A DNA stretch of 64,000 bases from Diphasiastrum complanatum (GCA_029204225.1 CM055093.1:2706887-2770886); one strand, 5' to 3'. Shown: positions 1-10,965, counted from the stretch's first letter. The notes: generated by a model from the sequence alone, not told the origin. Numbers and translations: made by a program.

Positions 1-398
1 TTTCTCTTCTCCTTGGATTTTATGAAGAGTGCTTGATCACTTCCTCCATCCTTGAGAGACAATTTCTCAAATCTTGCCACTCGAGTTTGATGCCTATACT
101 CCTCGGCTATCAAGACTCCTTGTAAGGCTTCTAAAGAGGGTAAGTTCTCTTTAATTGCATAATATTGAACAATGGTATCAAAATCCTCACTTAATCCATT
201 CAAAATAACTTGAACAATTTTTTTGCATTTGATAGAATCATCTATGCAACAAATATCTTTATGGAGATCCTTGACTCTAGAAACATAGGATGAAGCACTT
301 TCATCCTTTTTTTTAATACTTTGAAAAATCATATTTCTTAGAGTAAGGACTCTTGAAGTGTTTTTAGACTCATAAATGGATTTACTTGAAGAAGAGTA
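1..398 (-). pseudogene. Ty1/copia Gag fragment (runs off window edge)
   Basis: Reading the - strand from 398 to 1 gives one uninterrupted frame of about 132 codons that matches the middle of the copia Gag seen at 20.24-20.95 kb. Shared landmarks in order are YESKNTSRVLTLR, a region close to CIDESIKEGELIQVILNGL, and IAEEYRHQTR. There is no start or stop codon inside the window. A stop lies just upstream (near 412), where sequence similarity to Gag also ends, so the fragment is 5'-truncated and joined to unrelated LTR-like DNA. Its continuation, which should include the zinc knuckle, would lie left of base 1. The protein would package element RNA into virus-like particles; as it stands it is a relic. 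Confidence 0.85.
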
Positions 399-404
399 TT
401 TTTG

Positions 405-725
405 TGGTACAAATCCCCCTTATTTATAGTACAAGAGGCCTTCTAGAACTCGTGGAAAAAGAGAACAATCTAGATGCCACATTGCCTCTACCGCTCTAGT
501 AGATGACAAAAAGAGAGATGGATAAGATTTGAGAATCTCTCTTTTTGAGAATACTTTGACCTACAAGAGTGGCCTCAAATGCTTCTTGATAGTTTCTAGA
601 CCTACACATCACTATGAAGACAAAAAACTAACTTGACTCTAATTGGAAGGTTACTAGACTAGTCTACCTCAAGTTTGGACAAATCCCAAAACTTGAATCT
701 CTAAGTTTAATATTATTTTAATTTT
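405..725 (-). other. Gene-free, LTR U3-like stretch
   Basis: No coding similarity is visible on either strand. On the - strand a TATA-type motif (ACTATAAATAAGG, around 418-430) sits directly upstream of the Gag fragment, as in the U3/R junction of an LTR. No matching LTR copy or TG/CA ends were found, so the assignment is tentative. Confidence 0.3.
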
Positions 726-1364
726 ACAATATTTTCACAAAATCCATCCAAAAAGCTATAGGCTTTCACTCCAACAAGGTGGTCCAATATGCTTTCAGTA
801 AAGGGTAATGGAAAATGATCCTTTCGTGTCACTTAAATTCACACAAATTCTCATCTTCTCACTCTTCTTAGGAATGACAACAATTGACGAAACCCATTCA
901 GTTTGCTCGATCTTGTAGATGAAATTGGATTCAAGTAATCTTTGTAGCTCTTTCTTAATAATATCAGTAATGTTTGGATTACAGTGATAGAATCTTGTGA
1001 CTTTGAAACTACATCGGGCATCAAGGGAATTGTATGCTCAATCACAGATATTGGAACCCTTTTTTGATCCTTGTATGTCCAAGCTAAACAATCTGGATAC
1101 TTAACCAACAACTTCCTTAGGGCTTGAAACTGCTCTAGGGTAAGTTGCGTTCCAACTTGCACAATCTTTTCTGGTTCTCCTGGTTCACCAAGATTCATAG
1201 GCTATGTCCTAGCTGGTCTTCTGGTTCACGATGACATAATGACAACATCATCCAAAGTATAGCGTTTGAAATGCTCTGGAATATCATGCTATATTTTATC
1301 TAACCGTTCTTCCTCAAAAGGATTGATCTTGGCTCTTTGTTTAGTTTTTTTGGTAGGGATCGAT
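726..1364 (-). pseudogene. Ty3/gypsy pol linker and reverse transcriptase start, broken
   Basis: The - strand codes for a gypsy pol segment: a linker (around INPFEEERLDKI and IPEHFKRYTLDDVV), then MNLGEPGEPEKIVQVG, LLVKYPDCLAWTYKD and EHTIPLMPD, typical of the region just before gypsy RT. After a frameshift near 990 it continues as LLESNFIYKIEQTEWVSSIV, VIPKK, MRICV and finally AYSFLDGF, the start of the RT palm, ending near 726. The YVDD-type catalytic region is absent. Internal stops occur in the linker. It is the downstream half of the gypsy remnant at 3741-5450, separated from it by the copia insertion at 1365-3740. Confidence 0.8.
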
Positions 1365-1458
1365 TTTTTCTACATTGGCAGGATTATTGGTTTGCTCCTT
1401 ATTGTAACCAAAGATCAGGGACATAGATTGGACCTTGAATGATCTGAAATCCTTCACA
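1365..1458 (+). repeat. Truncated copia 5' LTR (U5 end only)
   Basis: This matches the last ~95 bp of the complete LTR at 18989-19639 (shared TTTTTCTACATTGG, AACCAAAGATCA, ending CCTTCACA versus CTTTCACA). The remaining ~550 bp of the LTR, including the promoter, is gone, and gypsy sequence abuts it directly. Confidence 0.8.
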
Positions 1459-1470
1459 TGGTATCAGAGC
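1459..1470 (+). other. Primer-binding site (initiator-Met tRNA)
   Basis: TGGTATCAGAGC lies immediately after the LTR end. It is complementary to the 3' end of initiator methionine tRNA and is the usual minus-strand primer site of plant copia elements. Confidence 0.9.
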
Positions 1471-2060
1471 TCTTGAGTTTCAGGTTATGAAAGGATCAGC
1501 CATCTTTAGTGAGAATTTGTAGGAGTTACCAATGCTAGAGCATGCTAGATTGATCTCTACTCAAAAATTAGCATTTTTGCATGTGTAAAATTGATCTTTT
1601 GTAGGTCAAAACTCAATATAGGGTTATATACTTGATCAATTTTAGTTTCACACTTGGTTTAGTAGAATTAGACATTTTCTGGTGCATTAGGAAGATCTTA
1701 TTGGAGGCTACAAGATTATATATCAAGTTTTTAGAGATTGCATGTAGAATTTGAGATATTCAATTTTTTGTGATTTTGTCAAAACCCTAATTTTGATTGG
1801 ATCTCTAGTTTGTGAGATTACTAAACTGCATTTGAGTGTGTTTCAATCTGAGGAAGTGGCAAGAATCATTAGATTGAGGATAGATCATATGTTGATCAAG
1901 ATTTCACTATTCTATGTGTTGATTTTCTAGTTAGAAGTGCTAGAAAAGATTTGAGAGGTTCCATATCTTTGTGATTTCTCCTTGAGTTCATTTGTTGACA
2001 TTCAAGAGAGTGCTTTGTGAATTGGAACATGTTGAAAGAAGAAGATCAGGTCATTGCAAC

Positions 2061-2897
2061 ATGGCTGCAAGTGATGGATTCATGTTGGAAGGCAATGATA
2101 GGCTTACCTCAATCAACTATTCTACTTGGAAGGTGAGGATGGAGTCCTTATTGGAGATGAATGAGTCGATGGAGATTTTTGCATGTGAGAGGCCTCAAGC
2201 ACCTCAAGATCAAGTGAGGTATGACAAGAGAGCTAAAAGAGCTCTACACATGATAAAGATGAATGTTATCAATAAACTTCTCAAGGAAGTTGGTAAGTGC
2301 ACATCATCTTTGGAGGCTTGGGAAGCTTTGAAAAAGCTTTATGAATCCAAGTATACATCAAGAGTGCTTACTCTTAGGAGGCAAATCTTTCAAAGTTTGC
2401 AAAAAAAAGGAAGAGAGTACTCATACTTTTGTTTTGAGGGTTAAAGCATTCAATGATGAGTTAGCATGTATTGATGAAAGCATTAAGGAGGTAGAACTTG
2501 TCCAAGTTATACTTAATGGCTTGTTGGATGAAGTTTTACTATTCAAAAGACTTTGCCAAGTATTGTGGATTTGCAAGAGACCTTGGTGAATGAGTATAGG
2601 CTTCAATCAAGAGGAGGTGGATCTACATCAACATCTCAATATGAAGAGGAGGCTATGTTTATCAAAGGCAAGTTCAAGGGCAAAAACAAAGGCAAGTGGT
2701 CTAAAGGGCAAGATCAAGGTGAGATTTCCTCTTTTGGCAAAAAGAAATATAAGTCTAAGTTGAAATGCTTTTATTGTGGAATCAAAGGACATTTTGCAAA
2801 TGAATGTTTGACGAAGCAAAGAGATGAAGGTAGCAATATTCATATCTTTGATGATCAAGAGAAAGGTAAGCAAGTGGAAGCGACTCACTTTGCTTAA
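2061..2897 (+). pseudogene. Ty1/copia Gag, frameshifted
   Basis: The ATG at 2061 corresponds to the Gag start of the sister element at 20240 (MAASDGFMLEGNDRLTS against MATSIGVMLEANDRLTS). The Gag body (YSTWKVRMESLLEMNESM, DKRAKRALHMIKMNV) runs to about 2420, shifts frame in an A-tract, continues as FVLRVKAFNDELACIDESIK, loses about 20 codons near 2530, and resumes at about 2553. The zinc knuckle is intact (CFYCGIKGHFANEC, 2767-2808; spacing C-x2-C-x4-H-x4-C). Gag normally coats element RNA in cytoplasmic particles; this copy cannot make full-length product. Confidence 0.85.
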
Positions 2898-2903
2898 CTC
2901 ACA

Positions 2904-3470
2904 TGTTTTGGAGAATCTTCTTGTGTAGATGATGCTATGCAAGTGGATATTGGTTCTTATGGCTTTTTTGCTGGAAAATCAAGTAATGGATCTGGAAAAC
3001 AAAGTTTGTTCAATGACTTTGATGGTCAAGAGGAAGATCAGAGAGGTTGCTCTCAAAGGGCTTCAACAACACAAAGGAAAAGCTGGCAATTTGGAGCTAG
3101 TCAAGAGGAAGGTCAATTGGCAAAGATGTTTTGGATCTATTTTTGCAGCCTACTGAAGACCCAGGTAAGGTCAAAGAAGCAGGAAGGAAGTGTTGTTCAA
3201 GTTTACATTACTTGTTCTATCTTATGTTTGAGCTATTTCATGTGAATGTGTGCAAATTGTCAAGATATGGACAAACTAGCTACATTGTCTTGCAATATCT
3301 TATTGTCGGAGTTGTACTAGAATTCTTGGCAGATTTTGCTGATGGAAATGAAGCTATTTGAGGTTCATTATATCACTCATCCATGGCTAAGTTCTCAAGT
3401 GTTGAGCTACTTGGTGCCAATACTTGGAGATTGTCATCTTTTGGTGAATTCATGGTCATTTTCTTGTGTT
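2904..3470 (+). repeat. 565-bp tail shared with the 19-23 kb copia element
   Basis: This block is homologous to 22718-23283 throughout (shared TCTTCTTGTGTA, GGATCTGGAAA, TTCAATGACTTTGATGGTCA, and GGTGAATTCATGGTCATTTT at the end). Similarity to the sister element stops sharply after CTTGTG. The block replaces pol in this element and RT/RNase H in the other. Here its reading frames are broken. It is not a recognisable retroelement domain. Confidence 0.75.
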
Positions 3471-3740
3471 GAGTAGATCTTGAAGATGGACTAGTGCAAA
3501 CTACTTGGTTTATGGAGTCATGTGGTGTTGGATTTGCATCATTTATGTACTCACCTACTCTTGGATTTCCAAGGTTTGATGGTTTCTTGTGGCAAGATGG
3601 AGATGGAGGCTCATTCATGGAGTTTTATGGTGGAGACATATTAAGAAAGGACAAAGTTAGAGGAGACAAGCCAGCAAATGGTCATCACTCACATTTATTG
3701 TTTGGTTGCTGTAATTTTCCAGAGAGTTCAAAGTTTGAAG

Positions 3741-5450
3741 CATGGAAGAATCATTTCATTTACATTCTATTTGGTTCTTCATATATTTGCTCATCTATGA
3801 GTTCTATATTTTCATCATATGACAAGGCATGACTAACATGAATGAGTTCATTTTCAATCAGATCTGGTATTGGATCGGTTGATATCCAAGCTACGTTCAT
3901 CATGTTCACTAGAAAAGTGATTGGCGTATCCAAATTTTGATCAGTAAGAGAATCTCGCTCAATTCGGATTTATTATGTCGTTGACACATATAGCTTGTTG
4001 TACAATCCACTGTTGCAAGAGCTTGGTTCCAATTGATAGTATCTGTTTGAGAGTCATAATGAGCTCCAAATTTTTTTACATGTCGATCACTAATATGATC
4101 CGTTGTTGACCATAGTCCAAGTGATTGGATCAACTTTGACTGCACGCTCACGATTCTCAAAAGTGATTTTTCCAGTGCCCCAGTTATAAATTACTTGCGC
4201 AACTTGTATCCATGGACATCCCAATAAGCCACGGTAAACATTCGGTGTGTCAGGTAAGTCCATTACTACTGAACTCTGGAGATCTTGACAGATATATTTT
4301 CACCATTCTCTTAGGATGGACTGTCGTTTGATCAGCTAGCTTAATGAAAAACGTGCAGGTTTTATCTTTGTAAGGCCCCACTTTGCACATAGCTTTGTTG
4401 AAATCAGGTTAACTCATGAATTTCCAGTTATCACGATTGCTTCTTTACCAAACTATCTACATTGTATTGGCAGGGTGATGTTTTGTTGCTCACTTTCCCA
4501 GACTGCTCCTACATTGAGCACTTCTTGATTATTCAAGCCTGGCACAAAAAAGTGGCTTATAATGGACTGTTGGCTCGATCTGAGTTAACTTTTCCACTAA
4601 TACTTCTTTTGCTTTCGGCACCAGCTTAAGAAATTCTCCCAGAAAAATATTCATGATCATTTCCGTTTGCGGCGCTTCAGGTTTTGTCATCTTGAAGGGT
4701 TCTTCATGATGATACAACTGAGTATTAACATATGTTTGTGATTTATGTAAATTCAAAAGCGGCACAAGTGAAGAATGGGCTTCAGTTGCTGTTTTAGCTA
4801 CTTCTAATTTTTCTTGTTCTTGCAATTGTTTAATCCATTGTCTCATATTCTGGTATCTCTTCTTTTTTGAGTTGAGATTCGGATACACCCCTGATGCAGT
4901 AGGTATATCTGTAGTTGGTACAAATTTAGCAGGTATTAAATCAACTAGAACTTCTTTATGCTTCTGAGCTCTGGTAACAACCATCAAAGATACACTCTGT
5001 TTAGTAAGCTGAGTTGTTGGTCTTTGCTTGATTATAATGATATTCATTGGAGCAGTAACCGGTGGTGGTTTTGGTCTTGTTGGACAATCCTTGTAACAAT
5101 GTCCATAAACGCATTCCCGACAAAATGGAACAAACTTTTCTTTGTTCGGATATTTTTCAAGTTGGTGGCAACATCACAATAGATAGATCTGAATCACATC
5201 TATGTGCAATAAGTCGGGCAAAGATTCTTTTTTTATTTTTTTAGAGTTTTTGGTGGTTTTTAGATTGTTTTTGTTCTGTTTCTGGAGATCTGCGAGGACA
5301 TAATCTTCGCCCTTCAATTTGAAGATACTCTGTATGAATTCGGTCCTATCTGCTACTTGACGACAGTTCTTTTCCAAAGAAGAAGAAGTTATCAAGTTTG
5401 ATGATGAAATTGTCTTCTTCTTCACCAAATCTAGCAGAAATGAACAATTT
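3741..5450 (-). pseudogene. Ty3/gypsy Gag C-terminus and aspartic protease region, broken
   Basis: Reading leftward: a zinc-knuckle-like cluster at about 5150-5060 (FCRECVYGHCYKDCPT; one residue shorter than standard), a 172-codon open stretch (5047-4529) with a Lys/Gln-rich linker, then a decayed protease region at 4520-4140. The protease flap/C-terminal motif is visible as DLPDTPNVYRGLLGCPWIQV followed by YNWGTGKITFENRE, but I found no intact D-S/T-G active site. Coding goes on as IRIERDSLTDQNLDTPITFL to about 3741, where the copia element interrupts it; the RT part resumes at 1364. Several stops and frameshifts are present. Gypsy assignment rests on the Gag-PR-RT order and RT motifs. Confidence 0.65.
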
Positions 5451-6363
5451 TTGTTGTTTTCTTTTATTTTTCAGATCCAAATGGATCTTAAGAATTGTGA
5501 GCTGTATGGCTTCCACTGCTCAACAATCAAATTAGATTTTAAACAATTGTTTTGCAGACAAGAACCCCTGATTTCTTGAGATCTACTAGGAAGTAACTCT
5601 CGCCCTTGTTGGCAGATCGTAGTATTGTCTGCTGAGAACTTTGTAGCTGATTGGATCTTCCTCAGCCATTGTCCTTAGCAGACAGGACAAATGCAAAGCA
5701 GTTGTTGAGCCTGTATTGTCTCCAAGGAGATCTTCCAGACAAATAAGAGCACCAGTCAGAAATATACTTGACAACTCGTCTTCTGTTCAGGAAAACTTTT
5801 GTGAATGTTGTGATGCTTGTTCAATTTTACTAGTAGATATATTTTTTATGTTGTCATTAGACATTATCTATTGTTCATAAATTCATTGTCAAGTTAGCAG
5901 TAGCTATCTACTGCTCGAAGGATGATTAATCACGGCTTGAGGCAGTAGCCTTATCCGATAGATCAGCTCCATCTGAGCTTAACCGGAATCTTCGTAGACA
6001 GAGGGAGACCTCGTTGACAAAGAAGAAGAACATATTTCAACAACCCTCTTAACTAAACCTAGATCTAGCTTTGTATAAAGTGACGAAGGTTGACTCTCGC
6101 AGATCTGGAAGTTATTGATGTCTGACGATGTTTCTGACTACTTTTTAGCTTATAGATCCATCAATACTTCGAACTAACTATGAAAATTGTCAACATTTCC
6201 TAGCTAATTTGAGGCCTAAATTGGCAATTTTTGTACATAGTTTTGGATCTAACCCTTCACACGTGTGAAAGAGGCCTAGATACTTTTATTTTAGTATATT
6301 TTTCATATTGAAAAAGTCTCAAACTTCAGGACCTTCAAAATAACACCAAAATCATGTTATTTG
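5451..6363. other. Gene-free; probable gypsy upstream remnant
   Basis: No coding region I can name. A 62-codon open stretch on the - strand (5774-5586) could be more Gag of the adjacent gypsy remnant, but it has no recognisable motif. The sequence leads into the 346-bp tandem duplication. Confidence 0.35.
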
Positions 6364-7055
6364 GACATATAGGCCAAAATTGGCTATTTTAGGCTACTGG
6401 TGTCCTAAAATTGGGTGCTAAGTTCTAGAGAGAGGAGAGAGAGTCATCTCTCTCACTTATATTAGGCTGAAATTTGTGGAGAATAGGTTGGAGAAACTTA
6501 TTGTATTGTTGAGAGAGATCAATAGATCATTGTCACAGTTTCTTCCTCCATTGTGAACATTGGTTAGTGTATTGTCTTCAAGCTTTTGTGTATGATCTTA
6601 AGAGGTTTCTAGAAGTGGTAGGCTGCTGTTGGGAGACCTATTTGCTACTATTTCTGGCTACCATCAGTACCCTTCATTAGTTTCTTTTGTCTCTTGAATG
6701 CTTTGTCAAGACATATAGGCCAAAATTGGCTATTTTAGGCTACTGGTACCCTAAAATTGGGTCCTAAGTTCTAGAGAGAGGAGAGAGAGTCATCTCTCTC
6801 ACCTATATTAGGCTGAAATTTGTGGAGAACAGGTTGGAGAAACTTATTGTATTGTTGAGAGAGATCAATAGATCATTGTCACAGTTTCTTCCTCCATTGT
6901 GAACATTGGTTGGTGTATTGTCTTCAAGCTTTTGTGTATGATTTTAAGAGGTTTCCAAAAGTGGTAGGCTGCTATTGGGAGACCCATTTGTTGCTATTTT
7001 TTATTGCCATCAGTACCTTTCATTAGTTTCTTTTGTCTCTTGAATGCTTTGTCAA
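6364..7055. repeat. 346-bp tandem duplication, two copies
   Basis: Copy 1 (6364-6709) and copy 2 (6710-7055) are nearly identical. Both start GACATATAGGCCAAAATTGG and end GAATGCTTTGTCAA. Each unit contains a GA-rich stretch (AGAGAGAGGAGAGAGAGTCA) opposed by TCTCTCTCAC, and a - strand coding-like end (around LDKAFKRQKK). Such units are common in leader or LTR regions of plant gypsy elements, and the unit may be part of the neighbouring gypsy leader. Confidence 0.9.
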
Positions 7056-7249
7056 GTTCATGTGTATCAGAAGTACCATTAGGATGCTTTGACATTTCTA
7101 GCTTTGTAGCTTGTTGTGCAAAGATCTTATCCAGAACATTTGGGATCTTAGATCCATTCAAGATCCACTTTTTCCACACTAATTCTCACAGACATAATTT
7201 CTAATGAAAAATAACCTTCTAGACTCAATGGGACAGTTAGCGAGAGTTA
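7056..7249. other. Short unassigned stretch
   Basis: A 61-codon - strand open frame (7179-6994), beginning MWKKWILNGSKIPNVLDK, spans the end of the tandem duplication and this stretch. It has coding-like composition but I do not recognise it. Confidence 0.3.
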
Positions 7250-8179
7250 CTTATGCAAGGGTTCTCTGCTTCTAATGATTTTTCTCCTTTTTTGGCACTT
7301 AGAACCACTTTTCGTCACCGTCATCACATTCCTCCTCATCTTGTTGACAATCATCACCACCATCGTCATACCAGTCACTTTGGTTATCATACTCATAATC
7401 ATTTCCATCCCATTGATCTTCATAGTTGGACATATATTCATTATCAGTGTCCATGGTGTAGTGATAGATAGTCTATGGGTTATGGGTCCACAAATCTGAA
7501 TGAAGTGAGAAGAATTTGGGACAATTGTAAATTTCACTCGTAAAATCACAAATTTGCTAGTAACAAATTTGTTCTTCTCCACCGTCCCAAAATTCCGAGT
7601 CCTCAAAGAATGTAACAAAATAGTTATTGGCAAAATGTCAACTTTGTTTCATGGATCCATTTTGGCTTTATACCAGTGCTATCATGTCAAGTTCGACGTA
7701 ATGACCACTTTTGATTTTTACCGCGTCGAAATCTGAGGTCAAATGGAAAAGATATGGAAGTTCAAATAAATGGATTATAAAATAAGCCAAAATGGGACAA
7801 AGTTATAAAAAAAAATCAAATGATGATTTTGACGGTATAGATAGCTGAATAGTGTCAAGCTCGATGATCTGATTGCTCTTGCTTTTGACTGTACCTTTGA
7901 ATGGCAGTACTAGACACTGTCTGGTGTGATTTGCAGTATCCCAAACAAACAAATGAGAAATTTCTTCGCACAACTCTCTCACAAATGGCATTTTTCACAA
8001 AAATTAGAAAGTATTGTAAAACTCTCCCCACTCAACAGATTGTCAATCGTACACCAAGAAGGATTTCTTCTAATCGTTTTTGTCTCTCCAAGCTTTCACC
8101 TCCTGTGAAGGACTTTATCACTCCATTGCGAAGCGTGTGACAAGCTGTATCCACTGATCAGGCATGCAGGACTATCGCC
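7250..8179 (-). pseudogene. LTR-element leader and acidic Gag start (inverted copy of 13.4-13.96 kb)
   Basis: Reading leftward from the primer site at 8191, a leader of about 300 bp is followed by sequence homologous, in opposite orientation, to 13395-13960. The shared part codes for an Asp-rich segment (frame with YEDQWDGNDYEY then DDCQQDEEECDDGDE) after WTHNP. It stops around 7300-7250 with no Gag core and no pol. The 13.9-kb copy retains more of the acidic segment, so this is a truncated 5' end of the same family. Confidence 0.65.
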
Positions 8180-8191
8180 TTTTTGATACCA
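8180..8191 (-). other. Primer-binding site on - strand
   Basis: On the - strand TGGTATCAAAAAGG directly follows the LTR end. The first eight bases match the initiator-Met tRNA primer site; the rest has drifted. Confidence 0.65.
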
Positions 8192-8489
8192 TGTCAATAA
8201 TCATATAAGAAACATCAAACATTCGCCATTAGTATTCACCACAAGGCGGAAGAAGAACACGCAACAACAGCACTATCACACTCTCACACACTATTCACTG
8301 TATTGCAAACTGAATGTAAAATGTACAAATAAACCCTGAACCTTGATAGAGAGAGAGAAAAAAAAAGTAGATGTTAACTAATAGGCTAGCCTACAACTAA
8401 TTATAGTTGGTAACAACTATCAACATTAATGTACATCGTAATCAGTAACAAAGAAGTGTAACAATGAAATTTATTATTGATTTCTAACA
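8192..8489 (-). repeat. 298-bp LTR, copia-like ends
   Basis: Read on the - strand the block starts TGTTAGAAATCAATAATAA and ends GATTATTGACA, a TG...CA pair with matching imperfect terminal repeats. It is immediately followed by the primer site. It is much shorter than, and unrelated in its ends to, the LTR at 14240-14800, although the internal sequences next to the two are homologous. No second copy lies in the window. Confidence 0.7.
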
Positions 8490-8679
8490 AAATCATCATC
8501 CAATAAAGCCTTAGATTTTACGTAAGTGATCTCTATCCACACTTTTCCTAAAGCATCCATGTTCCAGCAATAAACGTGTGAACAACAGCTCTCTTCCACG
8601 ACAAACACAGGTGAATGCCGAGGGACCGACACTCCTTTAGGCCAAGAACCTTGTTGTGAGTATTTCCTACACATAAATA

Positions 8680-8860
8680 AATGAGTGGGTCCCAGCATTA
8701 AGACTACTGTTGGCCAAGCCTTACCAAATGAGCCCCGCCACAGTACAATGTATAGTTGGAATAATAAGTGTGAGGCACTGGCTTCCTATGTGTATAAGCC
8801 CAGCCCAATGAGCACATTAGTTAAATAGTTTAAACTATTTTATTAATGTGCTCATTGGGA
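8680..8860. repeat. Dispersed non-coding repeat ending in a palindrome
   Basis: This stretch resembles 25600-25735: shared GTGGGTC, a GTATAGTTGG/GTATAGCTAGG block, AATAAGTG, TTGTG/TATGTG and finally ATAAGCCCA followed by AATGAGCA. Neither copy codes for anything recognisable. It may be a small non-autonomous element or an LTR part. Confidence 0.5.
8804..8859. repeat. 56-bp near-perfect palindrome
   Basis: The left arm CCCAATGAGCACATTA is the exact reverse complement of the right arm TAATGTGCTCATTGGG, and the centre AAATAGTTTAAACTATTT is itself self-complementary. Only two or three positions are unpaired. It would form a 28-bp stem, or result from a foldback junction. Confidence 0.9.
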
Positions 8861-8939
8861 TCTGAGTCTAAAGGTTATAAGGTGGAGTCAAAGTCAAATG
8901 GTGGTAAGTGGGGTGTGTTTGTTTCACTGAGATAAGCTC

Positions 8940-10923
8940 ACAGATCTTGTTTTAATGATGGTAGCGATTGTCAGCAAGATGATCAACAACAATGTGATGA
9001 TACGAACGAGCATGAACAATATTCCGATGCGGATCGTGATTGTCAACCGAGTGATCAAGAATATCAGCCTGGTGATGTAGGCGAATATAATAATGGCCAA
9101 TATGAAACCGAGTATAACATTGTTGTTAATGAGAGTCATAATCACTCTGAATGGCAACATGAGGACCAATATGAGTCTACGGGTCAACCAAATGATATCC
9201 CTGAAAGTTGTGAGTATGATGAAGAAGATCCAACGGTTCACAACGTGTACAGCAAAAGATTACATTGTCAAGAGACATAATTGCATCCCAATCACTACAT
9301 CGGTGAGGATGGAGACTACAATGATAATAACGAAGCTGGTTTTGAACAATACGAAGTTGAAAAAGATAATTTTGAATACCAATCATCTCTTTGTACAATG
9401 GCATTCAACGGTATATCCATGCTAACAGAAGAGGCTTCATCTATGGCTCTTAAACCAATTGCTGGCACCACTGGATTACAGTTAGAGGACAATATCAGTT
9501 ATGGGAGCATAGTGACCATTCCTAGTTCCTATTACAATGGTGAGAGCAGTTCGTCAAAGTCAAATCAACATCAACAAATCAATATTCAATGAAATTTTGA
9601 TGATGTTCCTTTTGAGAACATACCAACCTTTGAGGGAGAAATGAGTTCATTACATATTGATGACTGAATATCTATTGTCGATGAGAATCTGCGACTATAT
9701 TATGTCTCTGATCAGGGCAAAATTACCATAGCAGCATCCTTCTTTTGAGGAAAAGCCTTGATTGGTGGCAAGGAGTATTACATCATCTAGAGTATGAACC
9801 GAAGTCATGGGACGATTTCAAAGAGTTTTGTGTAGAAATATTTATAGATTATTATATGGACTCTTGGTATATGCTAGAACAAACTGGTTCTTTAAAGGCA
9901 TATAATACCAGATTCCATTTGGTAGCACCTAAGCAGAGGTGTCTTGATGAAGAATTATCTATCCAACACTATCTACGTGGTCTTCAAGATCACATTCGTC
10001 AACATTTGGATGAAGTACTTCGAGCAAATCCAACATTGACAGATGTAATGCAAAAGGCATTAATTCAAGATCTAAGGATAAGACAACAAAAGATGCAACT
10101 ACGGATCATTTTGGAGTCTCAGCAGGAAGAAATTCCTACACCAGTGTGTTCAACTCTCCATCAACAAAACTCTCTAGAACTATCAATATGTCAATTCCAA
10201 GCTCATCAAGGTGCTGGTTTGAACGAAAGTATTTCGTAGAGGAATTCTTCAATGGATGAAGGATTGAAAGGAATCAAGGAACCATCGAATACATCTCTTG
10301 ATCATCCAATCATGTCTCAACATCAACAATGGATGGCTTGTGATTTATCTTCCACGATTGTTGATCCAAGAGCATTTGAGATCAATATTACTATTGACTA
10401 TTCTTGTATATATAACAAATTTATTTTTGGGGATCGAACTGAAGATAATCACTACTTACAGCATTGAAAATACGACAAATTTATCTTTGGAGATCAAACG
10501 GAGGACCATCATTGCTTACAGCAAAACGAATATGAGTTGTTCATATTCCAACATAACGATGCTCTCTTGGAACAGAATGATGAGTTGAAAACGACTGGAA
10601 TGTGGCCAAATTTGGACAATGAAACATTTGATTTGGAGCATTACTATTTTGATCTATCAGGAGCTATACCCATCGCTTCACTCACAGAGGATATCAATGG
10701 ATCCATGGCCATCCATCTTCAACGAGATAACGCTACCAATCTTGCTCAGAATGATTCAACAAGACGGAATTTCAATGCTCAATCAAATAACTTGGATGAA
10801 ACCATTGTTTTAATCAATGCTTTGGAGTTACAAAAGGATATTGTGATCCTACATCAAGGAGCAATGCACAAGGCATCAAAACCGGATGCAAAGACAAGAA
10901 AAGACGCATCTGGAATTGGATAG
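8940..10923 (+). pseudogene. Gypsy-like Gag of a Gag-only LTR element
   Basis: The 5' part repeats the acidic segment of 13.98-14.17 kb (DCQQDD, QQCDDTNEHEQYSDAD). The Gag core is clear at 9745-10239: LDWWQGVLHHLEYEPKSWDD, then FKEFCVEIFIDYY, EQTGSLKAYNTRF and LSIQHYLRGLQDHIRQHL, the pattern of Ty3/gypsy Gag. Further open segments (10252-10467, 10537-10923) carry an acidic repeat, then the frame ends at 10923 just 43 bp before an LTR start. No zinc knuckle, protease, RT or integrase follows. Frameshifts and stops break Gag at about 9285, 9590, 9667, 10240 and 10467. Confidence 0.75.
10405..10545 (+). repeat. Tandem ~70-bp repeat inside Gag C-terminus
   Basis: Two to three degenerate units code for KFIFGDRTEDNHYLQH, KFIFGDQTEDHHCLQQ and then LFIFQHNDALLEQNDE. 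The reading frame is kept through most of the units, so the repeat expanded while the protein was under some coding constraint. Confidence 0.7.
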
Positions 10924-10965
10924 CCTATCCAATCAAGGAAGATACTGAGGAGGAAGACTATTGAA

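Larger units (their letters stand above)
1365..3740 (+). mobile_element. Decayed, non-autonomous Ty1/copia element inserted in gypsy
   Basis: The order is a truncated 5' LTR (1365-1458), tRNA-Met primer site (1459-1470), leader, broken Gag (2061-2897) and a 565-bp tail (2904-3470), followed by about 270 bp that I cannot assign. Leader and Gag are clearly homologous to the element at 18989-23409. Protease, integrase, RT and RNase H are all missing: the sequence passes from the Gag zinc knuckle almost directly into the tail. The element interrupts a - strand gypsy reading region, whose coding resumes around 3740. The right boundary is an estimate, and I found no clear target-site duplication. 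Confidence 0.75.

Noticed and set aside
1459-1470. Primer sites (also at 11222, 19640 and 44605) as tRNA genes
   Set aside because: Only the 12-13 bases complementary to the tRNA 3' end are present, directly beside LTR ends.
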